Shown here one piece after another: positions 55,270 to 64,000 of a DNA stretch of 64,000 nt; positions within the stretch are counted from its first letter, which is position 1; each line of letters opens with the position of its first letter. Under the pieces are notes generated by a model. That model did not search any database. It was not told the DNA's origin and saw nothing but the letters and a program-made list of their open reading frames with translations. Both the position numbers and the translations under genes were made by a program. The DNA is taken from positions 4,220,001 to 4,284,000 of the forward strand of contig NZ_CP050948.1 of the NCBI RefSeq assembly GCF_019443745.1, given 5' to 3'. This DNA is from Iamia sp. SCSIO 61187. GTDB lineage: Bacteria; Actinomycetota; Acidimicrobiia; Acidimicrobiales; Iamiaceae.

Positions 55270-56628
55270 GTGACGGCGTCGATCCTGGCCCACGGAGCAG
55301 ACGGCCTCGCCGGCGACGGCGTGCCCACCGCCCTGCTCTACGGCGTGGTCGTCGCCGGCGCCGTGGTCGTCGCCCTCGGCCTCCGGGCCCGGGGGACCCG
55401 CCCGTCGGGCGGCCCGGCCGTGGCCCCGCTGACCCTCGACGGGGCCGAGGGCCGCGCCTGGCCGGGCGACGACGCCCCCGCCGGCGCCCGGATCGCCTTC
55501 CACGCCGTGGGCGTGCTGGGGCTGGTGGCGCTGCTGGTCGTCGGGTGGGCGGGCTCGGACCTGAGCGGCCTCAACGCCCTCCCGTCCACCCTTCTCTCCC
55601 TGTGGTGGGCGATCCCCGTCCTCGCCCTGCTGCTGGGCGACTGGTGGCTCCTCGTCGACCCCTTCGACGCCGTCGCCGCCGGCATCGAGCGTGTACGGCC
55701 GCCCACGGTGGCGACCGGCGGGGGCGAGGTCGACGAGGCCGGCGACTGGTGGGTGCCCGCCGCCCTGCTCGCCAGCTTCGCCTGGATGGTGACGTGCTGG
55801 CTCGACGGCCAGGAACCCCGGAACATGGCCCTCTGGCTGACCGCCCTCACCGGGGTGATGGTCGTCGGCGCCGCCCTGGGCGGGCGGGCCTGGGTCCGGC
55901 GGTCCTCGCCCCTGGCCGTGCTGACCGGGGCCGTCGCCGCCGCCGCCCCGGTCACGTGGGAGGGCGGACGGCCCCGCCCCCGCAACCCGCTGGCCGGGCT
56001 GGCCGGTCGGGCCGGGGGCCGGCGCACGGCCGCCGTGGTCCTCGTCGTCCTCGGCACCGCGTTCTGGGAGGCCGTCAGCGGCACCCAGTGGTGGGCCGAC
56101 CTGGTGGGGACGAGCGGCACCGGGGGCACGGCGTCCAGCCTGGTGTGGTCGACCGTGGGCCTGGCCTGGTGCATCTTGCTGGCCGGGGCGGCCTGGATGG
56201 GGGCCGGCGCCGCCGCCGAGGCCGTGGCCCGGTCGGTCGGGGGGCCGGCCCTGGACGAGCCCTTCGGCACCGACGCGGTCGTGGCCCTCGCCCCCCTCGC
56301 CGCCGTGGCCCTCGCCGCCCACCAGCTCACGACCCTGCTCGTCACCGCCCAGTACGCCGTGCTCTTCCACGCCGCCGACCCCTTCGCCGAGGGCTGGGAC
56401 CTCACCGGGACCCGGTCCTGGGTCCCGAACGAGCAGGTCCTGTCCCCGACGGCCGCGTCGTGGGTCCGCCTGGCGCTCCTGCTGGTCGGCCTGGGCCTGC
56501 TGCTGGCCGGCGCCTGGGATCGGCTCGCCGCCCGGGTCGGCCGGGCCGTCGTCACCGCCGGGTGGGTCGTGGCCGCCTTCACCGCAGCCGTCGGGAGCCT
56601 GGCCCTGTGGCTGCTCCTGGGCGCGTGA
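55270..56628 (+). CDS. Polytopic membrane protein related to fenitrothion-hydrolase-like family
   Basis: 452 residues, about 11 membrane helices. The C-terminal block ADPFAEGWDLTGTRSW and the helix-pair segment GDWWLLVDPFDAV resemble actinobacterial proteins annotated as fenitrothion hydrolase-like; true activity of that family is uncertain. GTG start with leaderless spacing. Overlaps the following 64-residue gene by TGATG, so the two products probably form one membrane unit. Confidence 0.68.
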   Translation: MTASILAHGADGLAGDGVPTALLYGVVVAGAVVVALGLRARGTRPSGGPAVAPLTLDGAEGRAWPGDDAPAGARIAFHAVGVLGLVALLVVGWAGSDLSGLNALPSTLLSLWWAIPVLALLLGDWWLLVDPFDAVAAGIERVRPPTVATGGGEVDEAGDWWVPAALLASFAWMVTCWLDGQEPRNMALWLTALTGVMVVGAALGGRAWVRRSSPLAVLTGAVAAAAPVTWEGGRPRPRNPLAGLAGRAGGRRTAAVVLVVLGTAFWEAVSGTQWWADLVGTSGTGGTASSLVWSTVGLAWCILLAGAAWMGAGAAAEAVARSVGGPALDEPFGTDAVVALAPLAAVALAAHQLTTLLVTAQYAVLFHAADPFAEGWDLTGTRSWVPNEQVLSPTAASWVRLALLLVGLGLLLAGAWDRLAARVGRAVVTAGWVVAAFTAAVGSLALWLLLGA

Positions 56629-56822
56629 TGGGCGCCGCCGCCGTGCTGGCCCACCAGGGCGGGTGGGACGAGATCCTGCTCGTCCTCACCCCGATCGCCC
56701 TCTTCGCCGGGCTGCTGTGGCTGGCCAACTCCCGGGCCAACCGCGAGCTCCGCCGCCGCGCCGAGGCCGACGGCGACACCGCCGGGTCCGAGCCCGATGC
56801 CGACGACCCGCCGTCCCCGTAG
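56628..56822 (+). CDS. 64-residue single-helix membrane protein
   Basis: One membrane helix (about 15-33, DEILLVLTPIALFAGLLWL), then a basic patch and an acidic tail (DADDPPSP). ATG overlaps the stop of the previous gene (TGATG). Likely a partner of the large membrane protein. Confidence 0.7.
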   Translation: MGAAAVLAHQGGWDEILLVLTPIALFAGLLWLANSRANRELRRRAEADGDTAGSEPDADDPPSP

Positions 56823-56845
56823 TGGGCCGGCGACATGCGACGGGT

Positions 56846-58093
56846 TCAGTCGGCGTCCATGTCGGCGCCGATCGAGCGCATCTTCTCGACGAAGCGGTCG
56901 TAGCCCCGGGCCACGTGCTGGGCGTCGGCGATGACCGTCTCGCCGTCGGCGCCGAGGGCGGCCATGGCGATCGCGGCCCCGGCCCGGATGTCGTGGGCCT
57001 TCACCGGGGCGCCCGACAGGCGGGGCACGCCCCGGATCAGGGCGTAGTGGTGCTCGACCCGGATGTCGGCGCCCATGCGGACCAGCTCGTCGACGTAGCG
57101 GAAGCGGCCGCCGAAGATGTTCTCGGTGGCGATGGAGGGCCCGTCGGCCACGCTCAGGGCGGCGACCATGAGGGGCAGGTAGTCGGTGGCGATGCCCGGG
57201 TACGGGAGGCTGTTGATGTCGACGGCCCGGATCCGCTCGGGCGCCGCCGCCCACACGCCGTCGGGGTGGGCCGAGGTCCGCAGCCCCATGTCGCCCATCT
57301 TGTGCATCAGCATGTCCATGTGCTCCGGGCGGGCCTGCTCCAGCACCAGCTCGCCGCCGGCCACGGCCAGTCCGGTGAGGAAGGTGGCGGCCTCCAGCCG
57401 GTCGGGGATGACGGCGTGGTCGACGGGGTGGAGGTGCTCGACCCCGTCGACGGTGACCGTCGAGCTGCCGGCACCGATGATCGTGGCGCCCATCCGGTTC
57501 AAGAAGGCGGCCAGGTCGGCCAGCTCGGGCTCCTTGGCCGCGTTCTCGATGACGGTCGTGCCCTCGGCCAGGACCGCAGCCATCAGCACGTTCTCGGTGG
57601 CGCCCACGCTCGGGTACTCGAGCACGATGCGGGTGCCCCGCAGCCGCTCGGCCCGGCCCTCGATGTAGCCGTGCTCGAAGGTCAGGTCGGCCCCGAGCCG
57701 GCGGAGCCCGTCGAGGTGCATGTCGATGGGGCGCTGGCCGAAGTCGTCGCCGCCCGGGAGTGACACCCGAGCGCGTCCGACCCGGGCGAGCAGCGGGCCG
57801 AGCACCACGATCGAGGCCCGCATGGCCTCGACCAGTTCGTAGGGCGCCTCGGGGGTGATCTCGGCCGGCCGCACGATGGTGAGCACGTCACCGTCGAGCG
57901 TGGCGGTGCACCCCATGGCCTCGAGCAGCTCGGCCATCAGCCGCACGTCGGTGATGTCGGGGACGTTGCGGATGGTGAAGGTGCCCTCGGCCAGGACGGT
58001 CGCCGCCATCAGCTTGAGCACCGAGTTCTTGGCGCCGGAGATGGCGACCCGGCCCGAGAGGGGCCCGCCGCCCCGGACGAGGATCCGTTGCAT
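56846..58093 (-). CDS. murA: UDP-N-acetylglucosamine 1-carboxyvinyltransferase, Cys-to-Asp form
   Basis: 415 residues. First committed enzyme of peptidoglycan synthesis; transfers enolpyruvate from PEP to UDP-GlcNAc. Start ILVRGGGPLSGRVAISGAKN, active-site loop LPGGDDFGQRPIDMHL, and the C-terminal block RIRAVDINSLPYPGIATDYL. The residue that is Cys115 in Escherichia coli is Asp116 here (codon 57746-57748), the same change as in mycobacteria, where the Asp form is active but insensitive to fosfomycin. ATG start, 6 nt after CATGCT; frame is open far upstream but shadow only. Confidence 0.97.
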   Translation of the reverse strand: MQRILVRGGGPLSGRVAISGAKNSVLKLMAATVLAEGTFTIRNVPDITDVRLMAELLEAMGCTATLDGDVLTIVRPAEITPEAPYELVEAMRASIVVLGPLLARVGRARVSLPGGDDFGQRPIDMHLDGLRRLGADLTFEHGYIEGRAERLRGTRIVLEYPSVGATENVLMAAVLAEGTTVIENAAKEPELADLAAFLNRMGATIIGAGSSTVTVDGVEHLHPVDHAVIPDRLEAATFLTGLAVAGGELVLEQARPEHMDMLMHKMGDMGLRTSAHPDGVWAAAPERIRAVDINSLPYPGIATDYLPLMVAALSVADGPSIATENIFGGRFRYVDELVRMGADIRVEHHYALIRGVPRLSGAPVKAHDIRAGAAIAMAALGADGETVIADAQHVARGYDRFVEKMRSIGADMDAD

Positions 58094-58147
58094 CCGGTCA
58101 GCATGGCCGATGGCAACCGGCTCGGGTCGACGGGACATCATCGGGCC

Positions 58148-59788
58148 GTGCCGAACCTCGCCCAGACCGTCGTCGTGGACGACGCCACGGCGAGCACCCT
58201 GACGGCTCCCCGGTCCGACATCGTCACCGAGCGGCCCTGGACGGCCGCCGACGACGCCGCCTGGCGCGAGCGGCACCCCGACGACGACCCCGCCACCGAG
58301 GGGTGGACCTCCTTCGCCGTCGAGCGGGGGCCGATGCTGGCCTACCGGCGCGACGTCCGGTCCACCCCTGCCGGGGACGGGACGGTGCGCGTCGAGGAGC
58401 GGACCCGCTACCAGCTCGCCCTCGGGGTCTGGTCCGGCGCCGTCGTGTGGCCGACGAACCGGGCGCTGCGGCGCACCGTCTCCCGCCAGACCACCTACGC
58501 GCCGGTGTGGGCCCCGCCCGACGGCCTCGACGCCCGCTCGGGCCGCGTCCTGGGCCTGCTGCTGACCCTCGCCCTCGTCGCCGGCTACATGGGCACCGTC
58601 CTGACCCAGACCATCACCTTCGCCGCCGACGAGTTCGGGCGGGACACCACGGCGCAGGGCAACGTGCTCGCCGCCGTGCGGGTCGGGGTGCTGGGCAGCC
58701 TGGCCATCGTCGCCCTGGCCGACCGCAAGGGCCGTCGCCGGCTGCTGCTGTGGTCGGTCGCCCTGGCCATCGCCGCCACCGTGGCCGGCGCCTTCGCCCC
58801 GTCCATGGAGGTCCTGGGGGTGTCCCAGACCCTCGCCCGCGGCTTCCAGACCGCCGTGACCCTGCTCCTCGCGGTCGTGGCGGCCGAGGAGATGCCCAAG
58901 GGGGCCCGGGCCTACGCCATCAGCGTCATGACCATGACCGGCGCCCTGGGGGCGGGCATGGCCGTGTGGGCCCTGCCGCTGGCCGACGTGGGCGAGCGGG
59001 GCTGGCGGATCATCTACCTCGTCCCCGTCCTCGGCCTGCCCGTGCTCCGGCGGGTCGGCCGGACGCTGCCGGAGAGCCAGCGCTTCGTCCGGCCCCACCG
59101 CCAGGCCACGGTGATGCGGGGCCACGCCCGGCGCTTCTGGGCCATCGGCGCCGCCCTGTTCTGCGCCTCGGCCTTCGGCGCCCCCAGCAGCCAGCTGCTC
59201 AACGACTTCCTCAAGGACGAGCGGGGCTTCTCGGCCGCCCGCATCGCCCTGTTCACCCTCGTCACCAGCACCCCCGCCGGGCTGGCCCTCGTCGCCGGCG
59301 GCCGGCTGGCCGACACCCGGGGCCGGCGGGTCGTCGTCGCCGTCGGGGTGGCCGGCGGGGCGGTCGTCGCGGCGTGGGGCTTCACCACCCACGGCTGGCC
59401 CCTCTGGGCGGCCAACCTGGTCGCCACCATGCTCGGCGCCCTCGCCGTGCCGGCCATGGGGGCCTACGGCCCCGAGCTGTTCCCCACCGCCGCCCGGGCC
59501 AAGGCCAACGGCATCCTCCAGGTGATGTCGGTGGCCGGGAGCGCCATCGGTCTGGTCGTGGCCGGCCACGTGACCGACCGGACCGGCGAGCTGGCCGACG
59601 CCATGCTCCTGCTGCTGCCCCTCGCCCTGATCGTCGCCGTCCTGGCCCTGACCGTCTTCCCCGAGACCGCCCGCCGCCAGCTCGAGGAGATCAACCCGGA
59701 GGACGACCTCACCCGGCCCGGCGAGGGGGAGGTCATCGCCGCCGACCCCGCCACGGCCGACCTCTGGCCACCCGACGGGCCCCGGTAG
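58148..59788 (+). CDS. MFS transporter with a soluble N-terminal extension
   Basis: 546 residues from GTG 58148 (CATCAT lies 6 nt upstream). A soluble region of about 130 residues (WTAADDAAWRERHPDDDP, TRYQLALGVWSGA) precedes 12 membrane helices; motif A appears as VALADRKGRRRLLLWS and as GRLADTRGRRVVVAVG in the second half, with PETARRQLEEI at the end, typical of the sugar-porter/metabolite:H+ symporter class. Substrate unknown. The N-terminal extension is unusual for MFS. Divergent from murA with only 54 bp between starts. Confidence 0.86.
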   Translation: MPNLAQTVVVDDATASTLTAPRSDIVTERPWTAADDAAWRERHPDDDPATEGWTSFAVERGPMLAYRRDVRSTPAGDGTVRVEERTRYQLALGVWSGAVVWPTNRALRRTVSRQTTYAPVWAPPDGLDARSGRVLGLLLTLALVAGYMGTVLTQTITFAADEFGRDTTAQGNVLAAVRVGVLGSLAIVALADRKGRRRLLLWSVALAIAATVAGAFAPSMEVLGVSQTLARGFQTAVTLLLAVVAAEEMPKGARAYAISVMTMTGALGAGMAVWALPLADVGERGWRIIYLVPVLGLPVLRRVGRTLPESQRFVRPHRQATVMRGHARRFWAIGAALFCASAFGAPSSQLLNDFLKDERGFSAARIALFTLVTSTPAGLALVAGGRLADTRGRRVVVAVGVAGGAVVAAWGFTTHGWPLWAANLVATMLGALAVPAMGAYGPELFPTAARAKANGILQVMSVAGSAIGLVVAGHVTDRTGELADAMLLLLPLALIVAVLALTVFPETARRQLEEINPEDDLTRPGEGEVIAADPATADLWPPDGPR

Positions 59789-59791
59789 CAT
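59786..59791 (+). promoter_or_regulatory. -10 hexamer TAGCAT of the L,D-transpeptidase gene
   Basis: TAGCAT 8 nt before the GTG at 59800; its TAG is also the stop codon of the preceding MFS gene. Confidence 0.5.
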
Positions 59792-59799
59792 CGCCGGCC

Positions 59800-60672
59800 G
59801 TGCCGCCGGCCCCGTCGTCTCGCTCCTGGCGGCCCCTCGCGCTCGCCGCCGGGGCCGCCGTCGCGCTCGTCGTCGCCGTCCTGCTCTCGATCAGCCACGC
59901 CGAGCCCCGCCTGCGCCCGGCGTCGTCGATCCCGACCACGACCTCGACCTCTCCCACGATGACGGCGCCGTACCGGCCGGTGGAGTCGTCCTCGACCGAC
60001 GCCGCCACCGACTCGGCGTCGACGACCACGGCGGCCGCAGCACCGGCCGGCCTCGGCGTCCTCCCGGCCCGGACGAGCGAGGTGGCGACGGTCCGGACCG
60101 GCGTCGACGAGGTCCCCGTCTACGCCAGCGCCGAGGCGGCGGAGGTGGCCCAGACGATCCCGGCCACGGGGGACTACGGCCAGCAGCAGGTGTTCCTGGT
60201 GGCCGGCCGGTCGGGCGAGCGGCTCGAGGTCCTGCTCCCGGTGCGCCCCAACGGCAGCCGGGGGTGGATCGACGCCTCCGCCGTCGACGTCGCCACCCAC
60301 GACTACCAGATCCAGGTGTCGCTCTCGGGCTACCGGATGCTCGTCCAGCGGGGGTCGGAGGTCGTGATCGACACCGCCATCGGCGTCGGCACCCAGGACA
60401 CACCCACCGTCGGCGGCGACTTCTACACCTGGGTCCTGATCGACCCGACCAACGCCGGGTACGGGTCCTACGCCTACGGCCTGTCGGGGTTCTCGACGCT
60501 CGAGCAGTTCGCCGGCGGTGACGGGCGCATGGGCATCCACGGCACCACCGACGCCAGCTCGATCGGCCGGAACGTCAGCCACGGCTGCGTCCGGATCCCC
60601 GACGACGTCGTCGTGCAGATGGTCGAGGACATCGGCCTCCCCCTCGGCGTCCCCGTCACCGTCCTCGCCTGA
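59800..60672 (+). CDS. L,D-transpeptidase (YkuD family)
   Basis: 290 residues. N-terminal hydrophobic helix (about 11-33) serves as signal anchor, then a Ser/Thr-rich linker, an SH3-like region (about 90-160) and a YkuD domain (about 168-290) with the motif IHGTTD ... SHGCVRI (catalytic Cys in SHGC). Forms 3-3 cross-links in peptidoglycan or links proteins to it. GTG start. Its promoter hexamer overlaps the MFS stop, so it may be partly read from that gene as well. Confidence 0.93.
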   Translation: MPPAPSSRSWRPLALAAGAAVALVVAVLLSISHAEPRLRPASSIPTTTSTSPTMTAPYRPVESSSTDAATDSASTTTAAAAPAGLGVLPARTSEVATVRTGVDEVPVYASAEAAEVAQTIPATGDYGQQQVFLVAGRSGERLEVLLPVRPNGSRGWIDASAVDVATHDYQIQVSLSGYRMLVQRGSEVVIDTAIGVGTQDTPTVGGDFYTWVLIDPTNAGYGSYAYGLSGFSTLEQFAGGDGRMGIHGTTDASSIGRNVSHGCVRIPDDVVVQMVEDIGLPLGVPVTVLA

Positions 60673-60675
60673 ACC

Positions 60676-60724
60676 GTTCTGTCAATCCCCGTGGGGCGCC
60701 ACGCCCCATGAGGATTGACAGAAC
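60676..60724. repeat. Imperfect 23-bp inverted repeat, GTTCTGTCAA family copy 2
   Basis: Arms 60676-60698 and 60702-60724 around a 3-nt loop; two mispairs. Same outer ten bases as the repeat at 10361 and also between converging genes (60672 and 60728). Confidence 0.85.
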
Positions 60725-60727
60725 GCG

Positions 60728-61285
60728 TCAGAGGGAGCCGAGCCAGTCGGCGACGGTGGCGGCGATGGCGGCGTCCTGGCCCTTGGGCGAGTGGCCGCCG
60801 GGGACCCAGACGTGGGTGACGGGTCCGGCGATGGCGGCGGTGTGGTGCTCGATCTCCTCGGGGGAGCCGAAGGGGTCCCTCGACCCACCGACGAAGAGGC
60901 AGGGCACGGTGATCCGGGGCAGGTGCTCGATCCGCAGCTTCTCGGGCTTGCCCGGGGGGTGGAGGGGATAGCTGAGCAGCACGAGCGCGGCGGCGGGGAG
61001 CCCCTCGGCCACCGCCATCGAGCACATCCGCCCGCCCATCGACCGGCCGCCGAGGGCGATCCGGTCCGGGGCCACCCCGGCCGACGCCGCCAGCCCGACC
61101 GCCTCCTCGCGCACGGACGCGATCAGCTTGGGCGCCCGGTCCGGGGCCTTGCGCCCCTCCCGGCGGTAGGGGAAGTCCATGCGGACGGTCGGCACGGCGA
61201 CCGCCTGCTCCACCGCGACCAGGGCCGGGCTCTCGCGGTCGGCCCCGGCCCCGGGGGCGAGGAGCAGCGCCTCGACGGTGGCCAT
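60728..61285 (-). CDS. Alpha/beta hydrolase, KANL3/Tex30-like
   Basis: 185 residues. Start EALLLAPGAGADRES, nucleophile motif GGRSMGGRM (about Ser82), PCLFVGGSRDPFGSPEE with the acidic residue, and the histidine in VPGGHSPKG. Small soluble hydrolase; substrate unknown. Its ATG shares one base with the stop of the J-domain gene, so the pair is coupled. Confidence 0.82.
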   Translation of the reverse strand: MATVEALLLAPGAGADRESPALVAVEQAVAVPTVRMDFPYRREGRKAPDRAPKLIASVREEAVGLAASAGVAPDRIALGGRSMGGRMCSMAVAEGLPAAALVLLSYPLHPPGKPEKLRIEHLPRITVPCLFVGGSRDPFGSPEEIEHHTAAIAGPVTHVWVPGGHSPKGQDAAIAATVADWLGSL

Positions 61286-61989
61286 CAGCTGGCGAGCAGG
61301 ATGCGCCGGGCCTCGGTCAGCTCGGCGATCCGCTCGGCGGCCTCGACCTCGCCGCCACCGTGGTCGGGGTGGGCGACGCGCAGCAGCTCGCGGAAGCGGC
61401 GCTGGACGTCCTTGCGCCCGGGCGTCGGGCCGGCCAGGCCGAGGACCGTGAGGGCCCAGGCCTCCGGGTCGGCGTACCGGGCGGCGGCGGTGACGATCCC
61501 CGCGCCCTGGCCGCTGACGGCGGTGAGGATCGAGTCGTCGAGGGCGCCCCGCCAGTGCAGCCCCCGGCGCACGACCCGCATCACCGGTCCACGGCTCTCG
61601 ATCGGGAGCCGGCCGGCGGCGTAGACGACGGCCAGGACCTGCGGGCCCGGCGAGGTGCCCTCCGACAGGTCGAGGTCGAGGTGCATCCGCTCGCCGTCGC
61701 CGGTGAGGCGGTGGATCCGCCGGGTGAGCCCGACGTGGTCGGTCTGGAACCGGTGGCGGAGGCGGGGCTGGGGGATCGTGTGGCCCAGCTCCAGCTGGTG
61801 GGTCAGGCGCTCGAGGTCACCGTGGAGGTCGGGGTCGACCCGGCCGACGAAGGCGGCGGCCACGGCGCCGAGCAGGATCCCTCCGAACCCGGGCGCGGGT
61901 GAGACGGGCAGGGTGCAGGAGCCGAGCGCGACCCGTCGGGTCGGGGCGATCGGCCGCGACTGGAACACCTCCAGCTCGGCCAGGACCAT
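61285..61989 (-). CDS. J-domain protein with unknown N-terminal region
   Basis: 234 residues. The C-terminal 60 residues form a J-like domain with the HPD motif in RVAHPDHGGG (about 208-217); this should stimulate an Hsp70 (DnaK). The N-terminal 165 residues have no recognised family. ATG start with TACGCT 6 nt upstream. Confidence 0.8.
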   Translation of the reverse strand: MVLAELEVFQSRPIAPTRRVALGSCTLPVSPAPGFGGILLGAVAAAFVGRVDPDLHGDLERLTHQLELGHTIPQPRLRHRFQTDHVGLTRRIHRLTGDGERMHLDLDLSEGTSPGPQVLAVVYAAGRLPIESRGPVMRVVRRGLHWRGALDDSILTAVSGQGAGIVTAAARYADPEAWALTVLGLAGPTPGRKDVQRRFRELLRVAHPDHGGGEVEAAERIAELTEARRILLAS

Positions 61990-61995
61990 CGGTCG

Positions 61996-62001
61996 AGCGT
62001 A
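61996..62001 (-). promoter_or_regulatory. -10 hexamer TACGCT of the J-domain gene
   Basis: TACGCT on the minus strand, 6 nt before the ATG at 61989. Confidence 0.6.
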
Positions 62002-62065
62002 CCGGCCCCCCGGCTCGTCGGGCTCCTCGGGGCGTCGTCTTCGGCGGCGCGCCCGGGTCTTCTCG

Positions 62066-63121
<1,056 letters not shown>

Positions 63122-63361
63122 GCCGCCAGTATCCCGCACGGGGTTCGGTCGCCCGGACCCGTGCCTGGCGGGCCAGCCGGCTCGGCGCTCGCAGGCCATC
63201 CGGTCGCCGGCTGCTGCACATCGGTCGTACCGATGGCTCGTACGGCGGTGGCGCTGCGGGCTGGTGGAGTGCTCGCCGCTCGATGGGCCCGGGCGAGGTC
63301 TTCTCGGCCTCACCTCGTCAGGGTCGTGCACGGACCGTTGTGGCCGGTCTCGCGCCGGGCG

Positions 63362-63443
63362 CTGTGTGGCCTTCTGCGGGCCGGGTACCTGTTTCGGGCA
63401 CGACTTCCCACAACCGGTCTGCGGGCCTCACAGGGCCACACAG
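63362..63443. repeat. Widely spaced inverted repeat CTGTGTGGCC / GGCCACACAG
   Basis: Perfect 10-bp arms at 63362-63371 and 63434-63443, 62 bp apart, just upstream of the DUF222 gene. Confidence 0.7.
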
Positions 63444-63500
63444 GAGACGGGAGACCCGAGGATTTCTTGGGTTTCCGGGGTTCGATTCCCGTCTGTCGGG

Positions 63501-63506
63501 TATCAT
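63501..63506 (+). promoter_or_regulatory. -10 hexamer TATCAT of the DUF222 gene
   Basis: TATCAT 7 nt before the ATG at 63514; leaderless spacing. Confidence 0.6.
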
Positions 63507-63513
63507 GGGTGTC

Positions 63514-64000
63514 ATGTTCGAGGCGCTCGCCACCACCATCGATGACCTGGACATCCCGGTCGATGGCGACGCCCTCGAAGAAGCGCTGTACCTGCGTGAC
63601 CGCCTCGACGCCAAGATCTCCCAGGCGGTGGGGTCCTTCGAGGCCACCAACGAGTACGACACCGCAGATGGCTGCCCGACCATGGCGACCTGGCTGCGGG
63701 TCAAGGGGCGGATGACCGCTCATGACGCCCAACGCACGGCCAAGACCGCCCGCCGGCTCGGCCACCTCCCGATCCTGCAGACGGCGTGGCTCGACGGATC
63801 GGTGTCCGGGGGGCACGTCGCCGCCGTCGTGGCGAACCTCAACGACCGCACCGCACCGCTGTTCCAGGACGAGGAAGCCAACCTCGTCCGCGTGTTGGGC
63901 GAGCTCGACGTCACCGGGGCCGTGGTGGCGATGAAGACCTGGGCCGCCCATGCCAAGGAGATCGTCGACGACGGCCACGAAGGCGAGCCCGACCCGGACC
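63514..64000 (+). CDS. DUF222 protein, probable HNH endonuclease (3' end cut by window)
   Basis: 162 residues visible; the frame runs off the right edge. They match the DUF222 N-terminal domain that precedes an HNH nuclease domain in many actinobacterial proteins: ALYLRDRLDAKISQAVGSF, MATWLRVKGRMTAHDAQRTAKTARRL, LDGSVSGGHVAAVV. The HNH motif itself would lie beyond the edge. ATG start, 7 nt after TATCAT. Such genes occur in many near-identical copies in actinobacterial genomes and behave like mobile genes. Confidence 0.8.
   Translation, partial: MFEALATTIDDLDIPVDGDALEEALYLRDRLDAKISQAVGSFEATNEYDTADGCPTMATWLRVKGRMTAHDAQRTAKTARRLGHLPILQTAWLDGSVSGGHVAAVVANLNDRTAPLFQDEEANLVRVLGELDVTGAVVAMKTWAAHAKEIVDDGHEGEPDPD

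Larger units (their letters stand above)
63122..63513. other. 392-bp region upstream of the DUF222 gene
   Basis: No gene. It contains the inverted repeat listed next, two direct TCTGCGGGCC copies (about 63373 and 63419), and GGGGTTCGATTCCCG (about 63477-63491), which looks like a tRNA T-arm; no complete cloverleaf can be built around it. The last part (63440-63510) is less GC-rich than its surroundings. Confidence 0.6.

Noticed and set aside
58094-59791. Minus-strand extension of murA to 59791
   Set aside because: Low-complexity shadow of the MFS gene; MurA begins at 58093.
63470-63503. tRNA gene suggested by GGGGTTCGATTCCCG
   Set aside because: Only a T-arm-like stretch is present, its stem has mismatches at the outer pairs, and no acceptor, D- or anticodon arm can be paired in the 75 nt before it.

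Overview
The window comes from a very GC-rich actinobacterium. The gene set points towards Acidimicrobiia-like soil or marine actinobacteria: a SigE-type ECF sigma factor, several PknB-type kinases with a PASTA receptor and an FHA partner, an SCP2 protein, a MurA with Asp at the catalytic cysteine, and a DUF222/HNH gene. The lineage is inferred from these genes and base composition only; there is no rRNA here. No tRNA, rRNA, CRISPR array, insertion sequence or phage gene was recognised.

Layout. 1-7144: sulfhydrylase MetY (cut by the left edge), a CPA2 antiporter, then a probable redox operon (membrane-anchored DM13 protein, flavoprotein, ferritin-like/DUF362 fusion). 7184-10349: secreted beta-helix protein, ECF sigma factor and an anti-sigma-like membrane protein with a propeller-like sensor. 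10414-14205: ilvBNC with a leader peptide and attenuator-like hairpins. 14391-17469: membrane protein, soluble Ser/Thr kinase, FHA protein. 17563-20010: 71-bp tandem hairpin array and a second CPA2 antiporter with a UspA-like tail. 20199-25569: XRE regulator, two coupled ABC ATPase/permease pairs, MATE exporter. 25612-28554: Eis-like acetyltransferase and a receptor kinase. 28727-31943: gatCAB. 32005-36626: secreted protein, esterase, TetR, SCP2, drug-efflux MFS with a candidate operator. 36723-43994: PASTA kinase, two small membrane proteins, LigA, DUF4388-like protein. 44003-50915: MetE-like protein, membrane protein, serine hydrolase, cysteine desulfurase coupled to MnmA (tRNA 2-thiouridine), methyltransferase, SRPBCC protein. 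50982-56822: beta-propeller protein, rhomboid protease, enoyl-CoA hydratase, NifU-like protein, a large membrane protein with a 64-residue partner. 56846-63121: MurA, MFS, L,D-transpeptidase, hydrolase, J-domain protein, acidic-tract protein. 63514-end: DUF222/HNH gene cut by the right edge.

General architecture. Thirteen genes carry a perfect TANNNT hexamer 6-8 nt before the start codon, the geometry of leaderless transcripts; coupled downstream genes overlap by ATGA or GTGA. Gene ends are marked by perfect hairpin elements without U-tracts, in at least two dispersed families (three copies of a 27-nt palindrome, two copies of a GTTCTGTCAA-bounded inverted repeat), plus the 71-bp array. Most positions are firm because coding frames are unambiguous; starts are chosen from ribosome-binding sites, overlaps or the TANNNT spacing. 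The strongest novelty candidates are the DM13/flavoprotein/ferritin-DUF362 operon, the shared C-terminal ARFTG ending of two unrelated secreted proteins, and the ilv attenuator.
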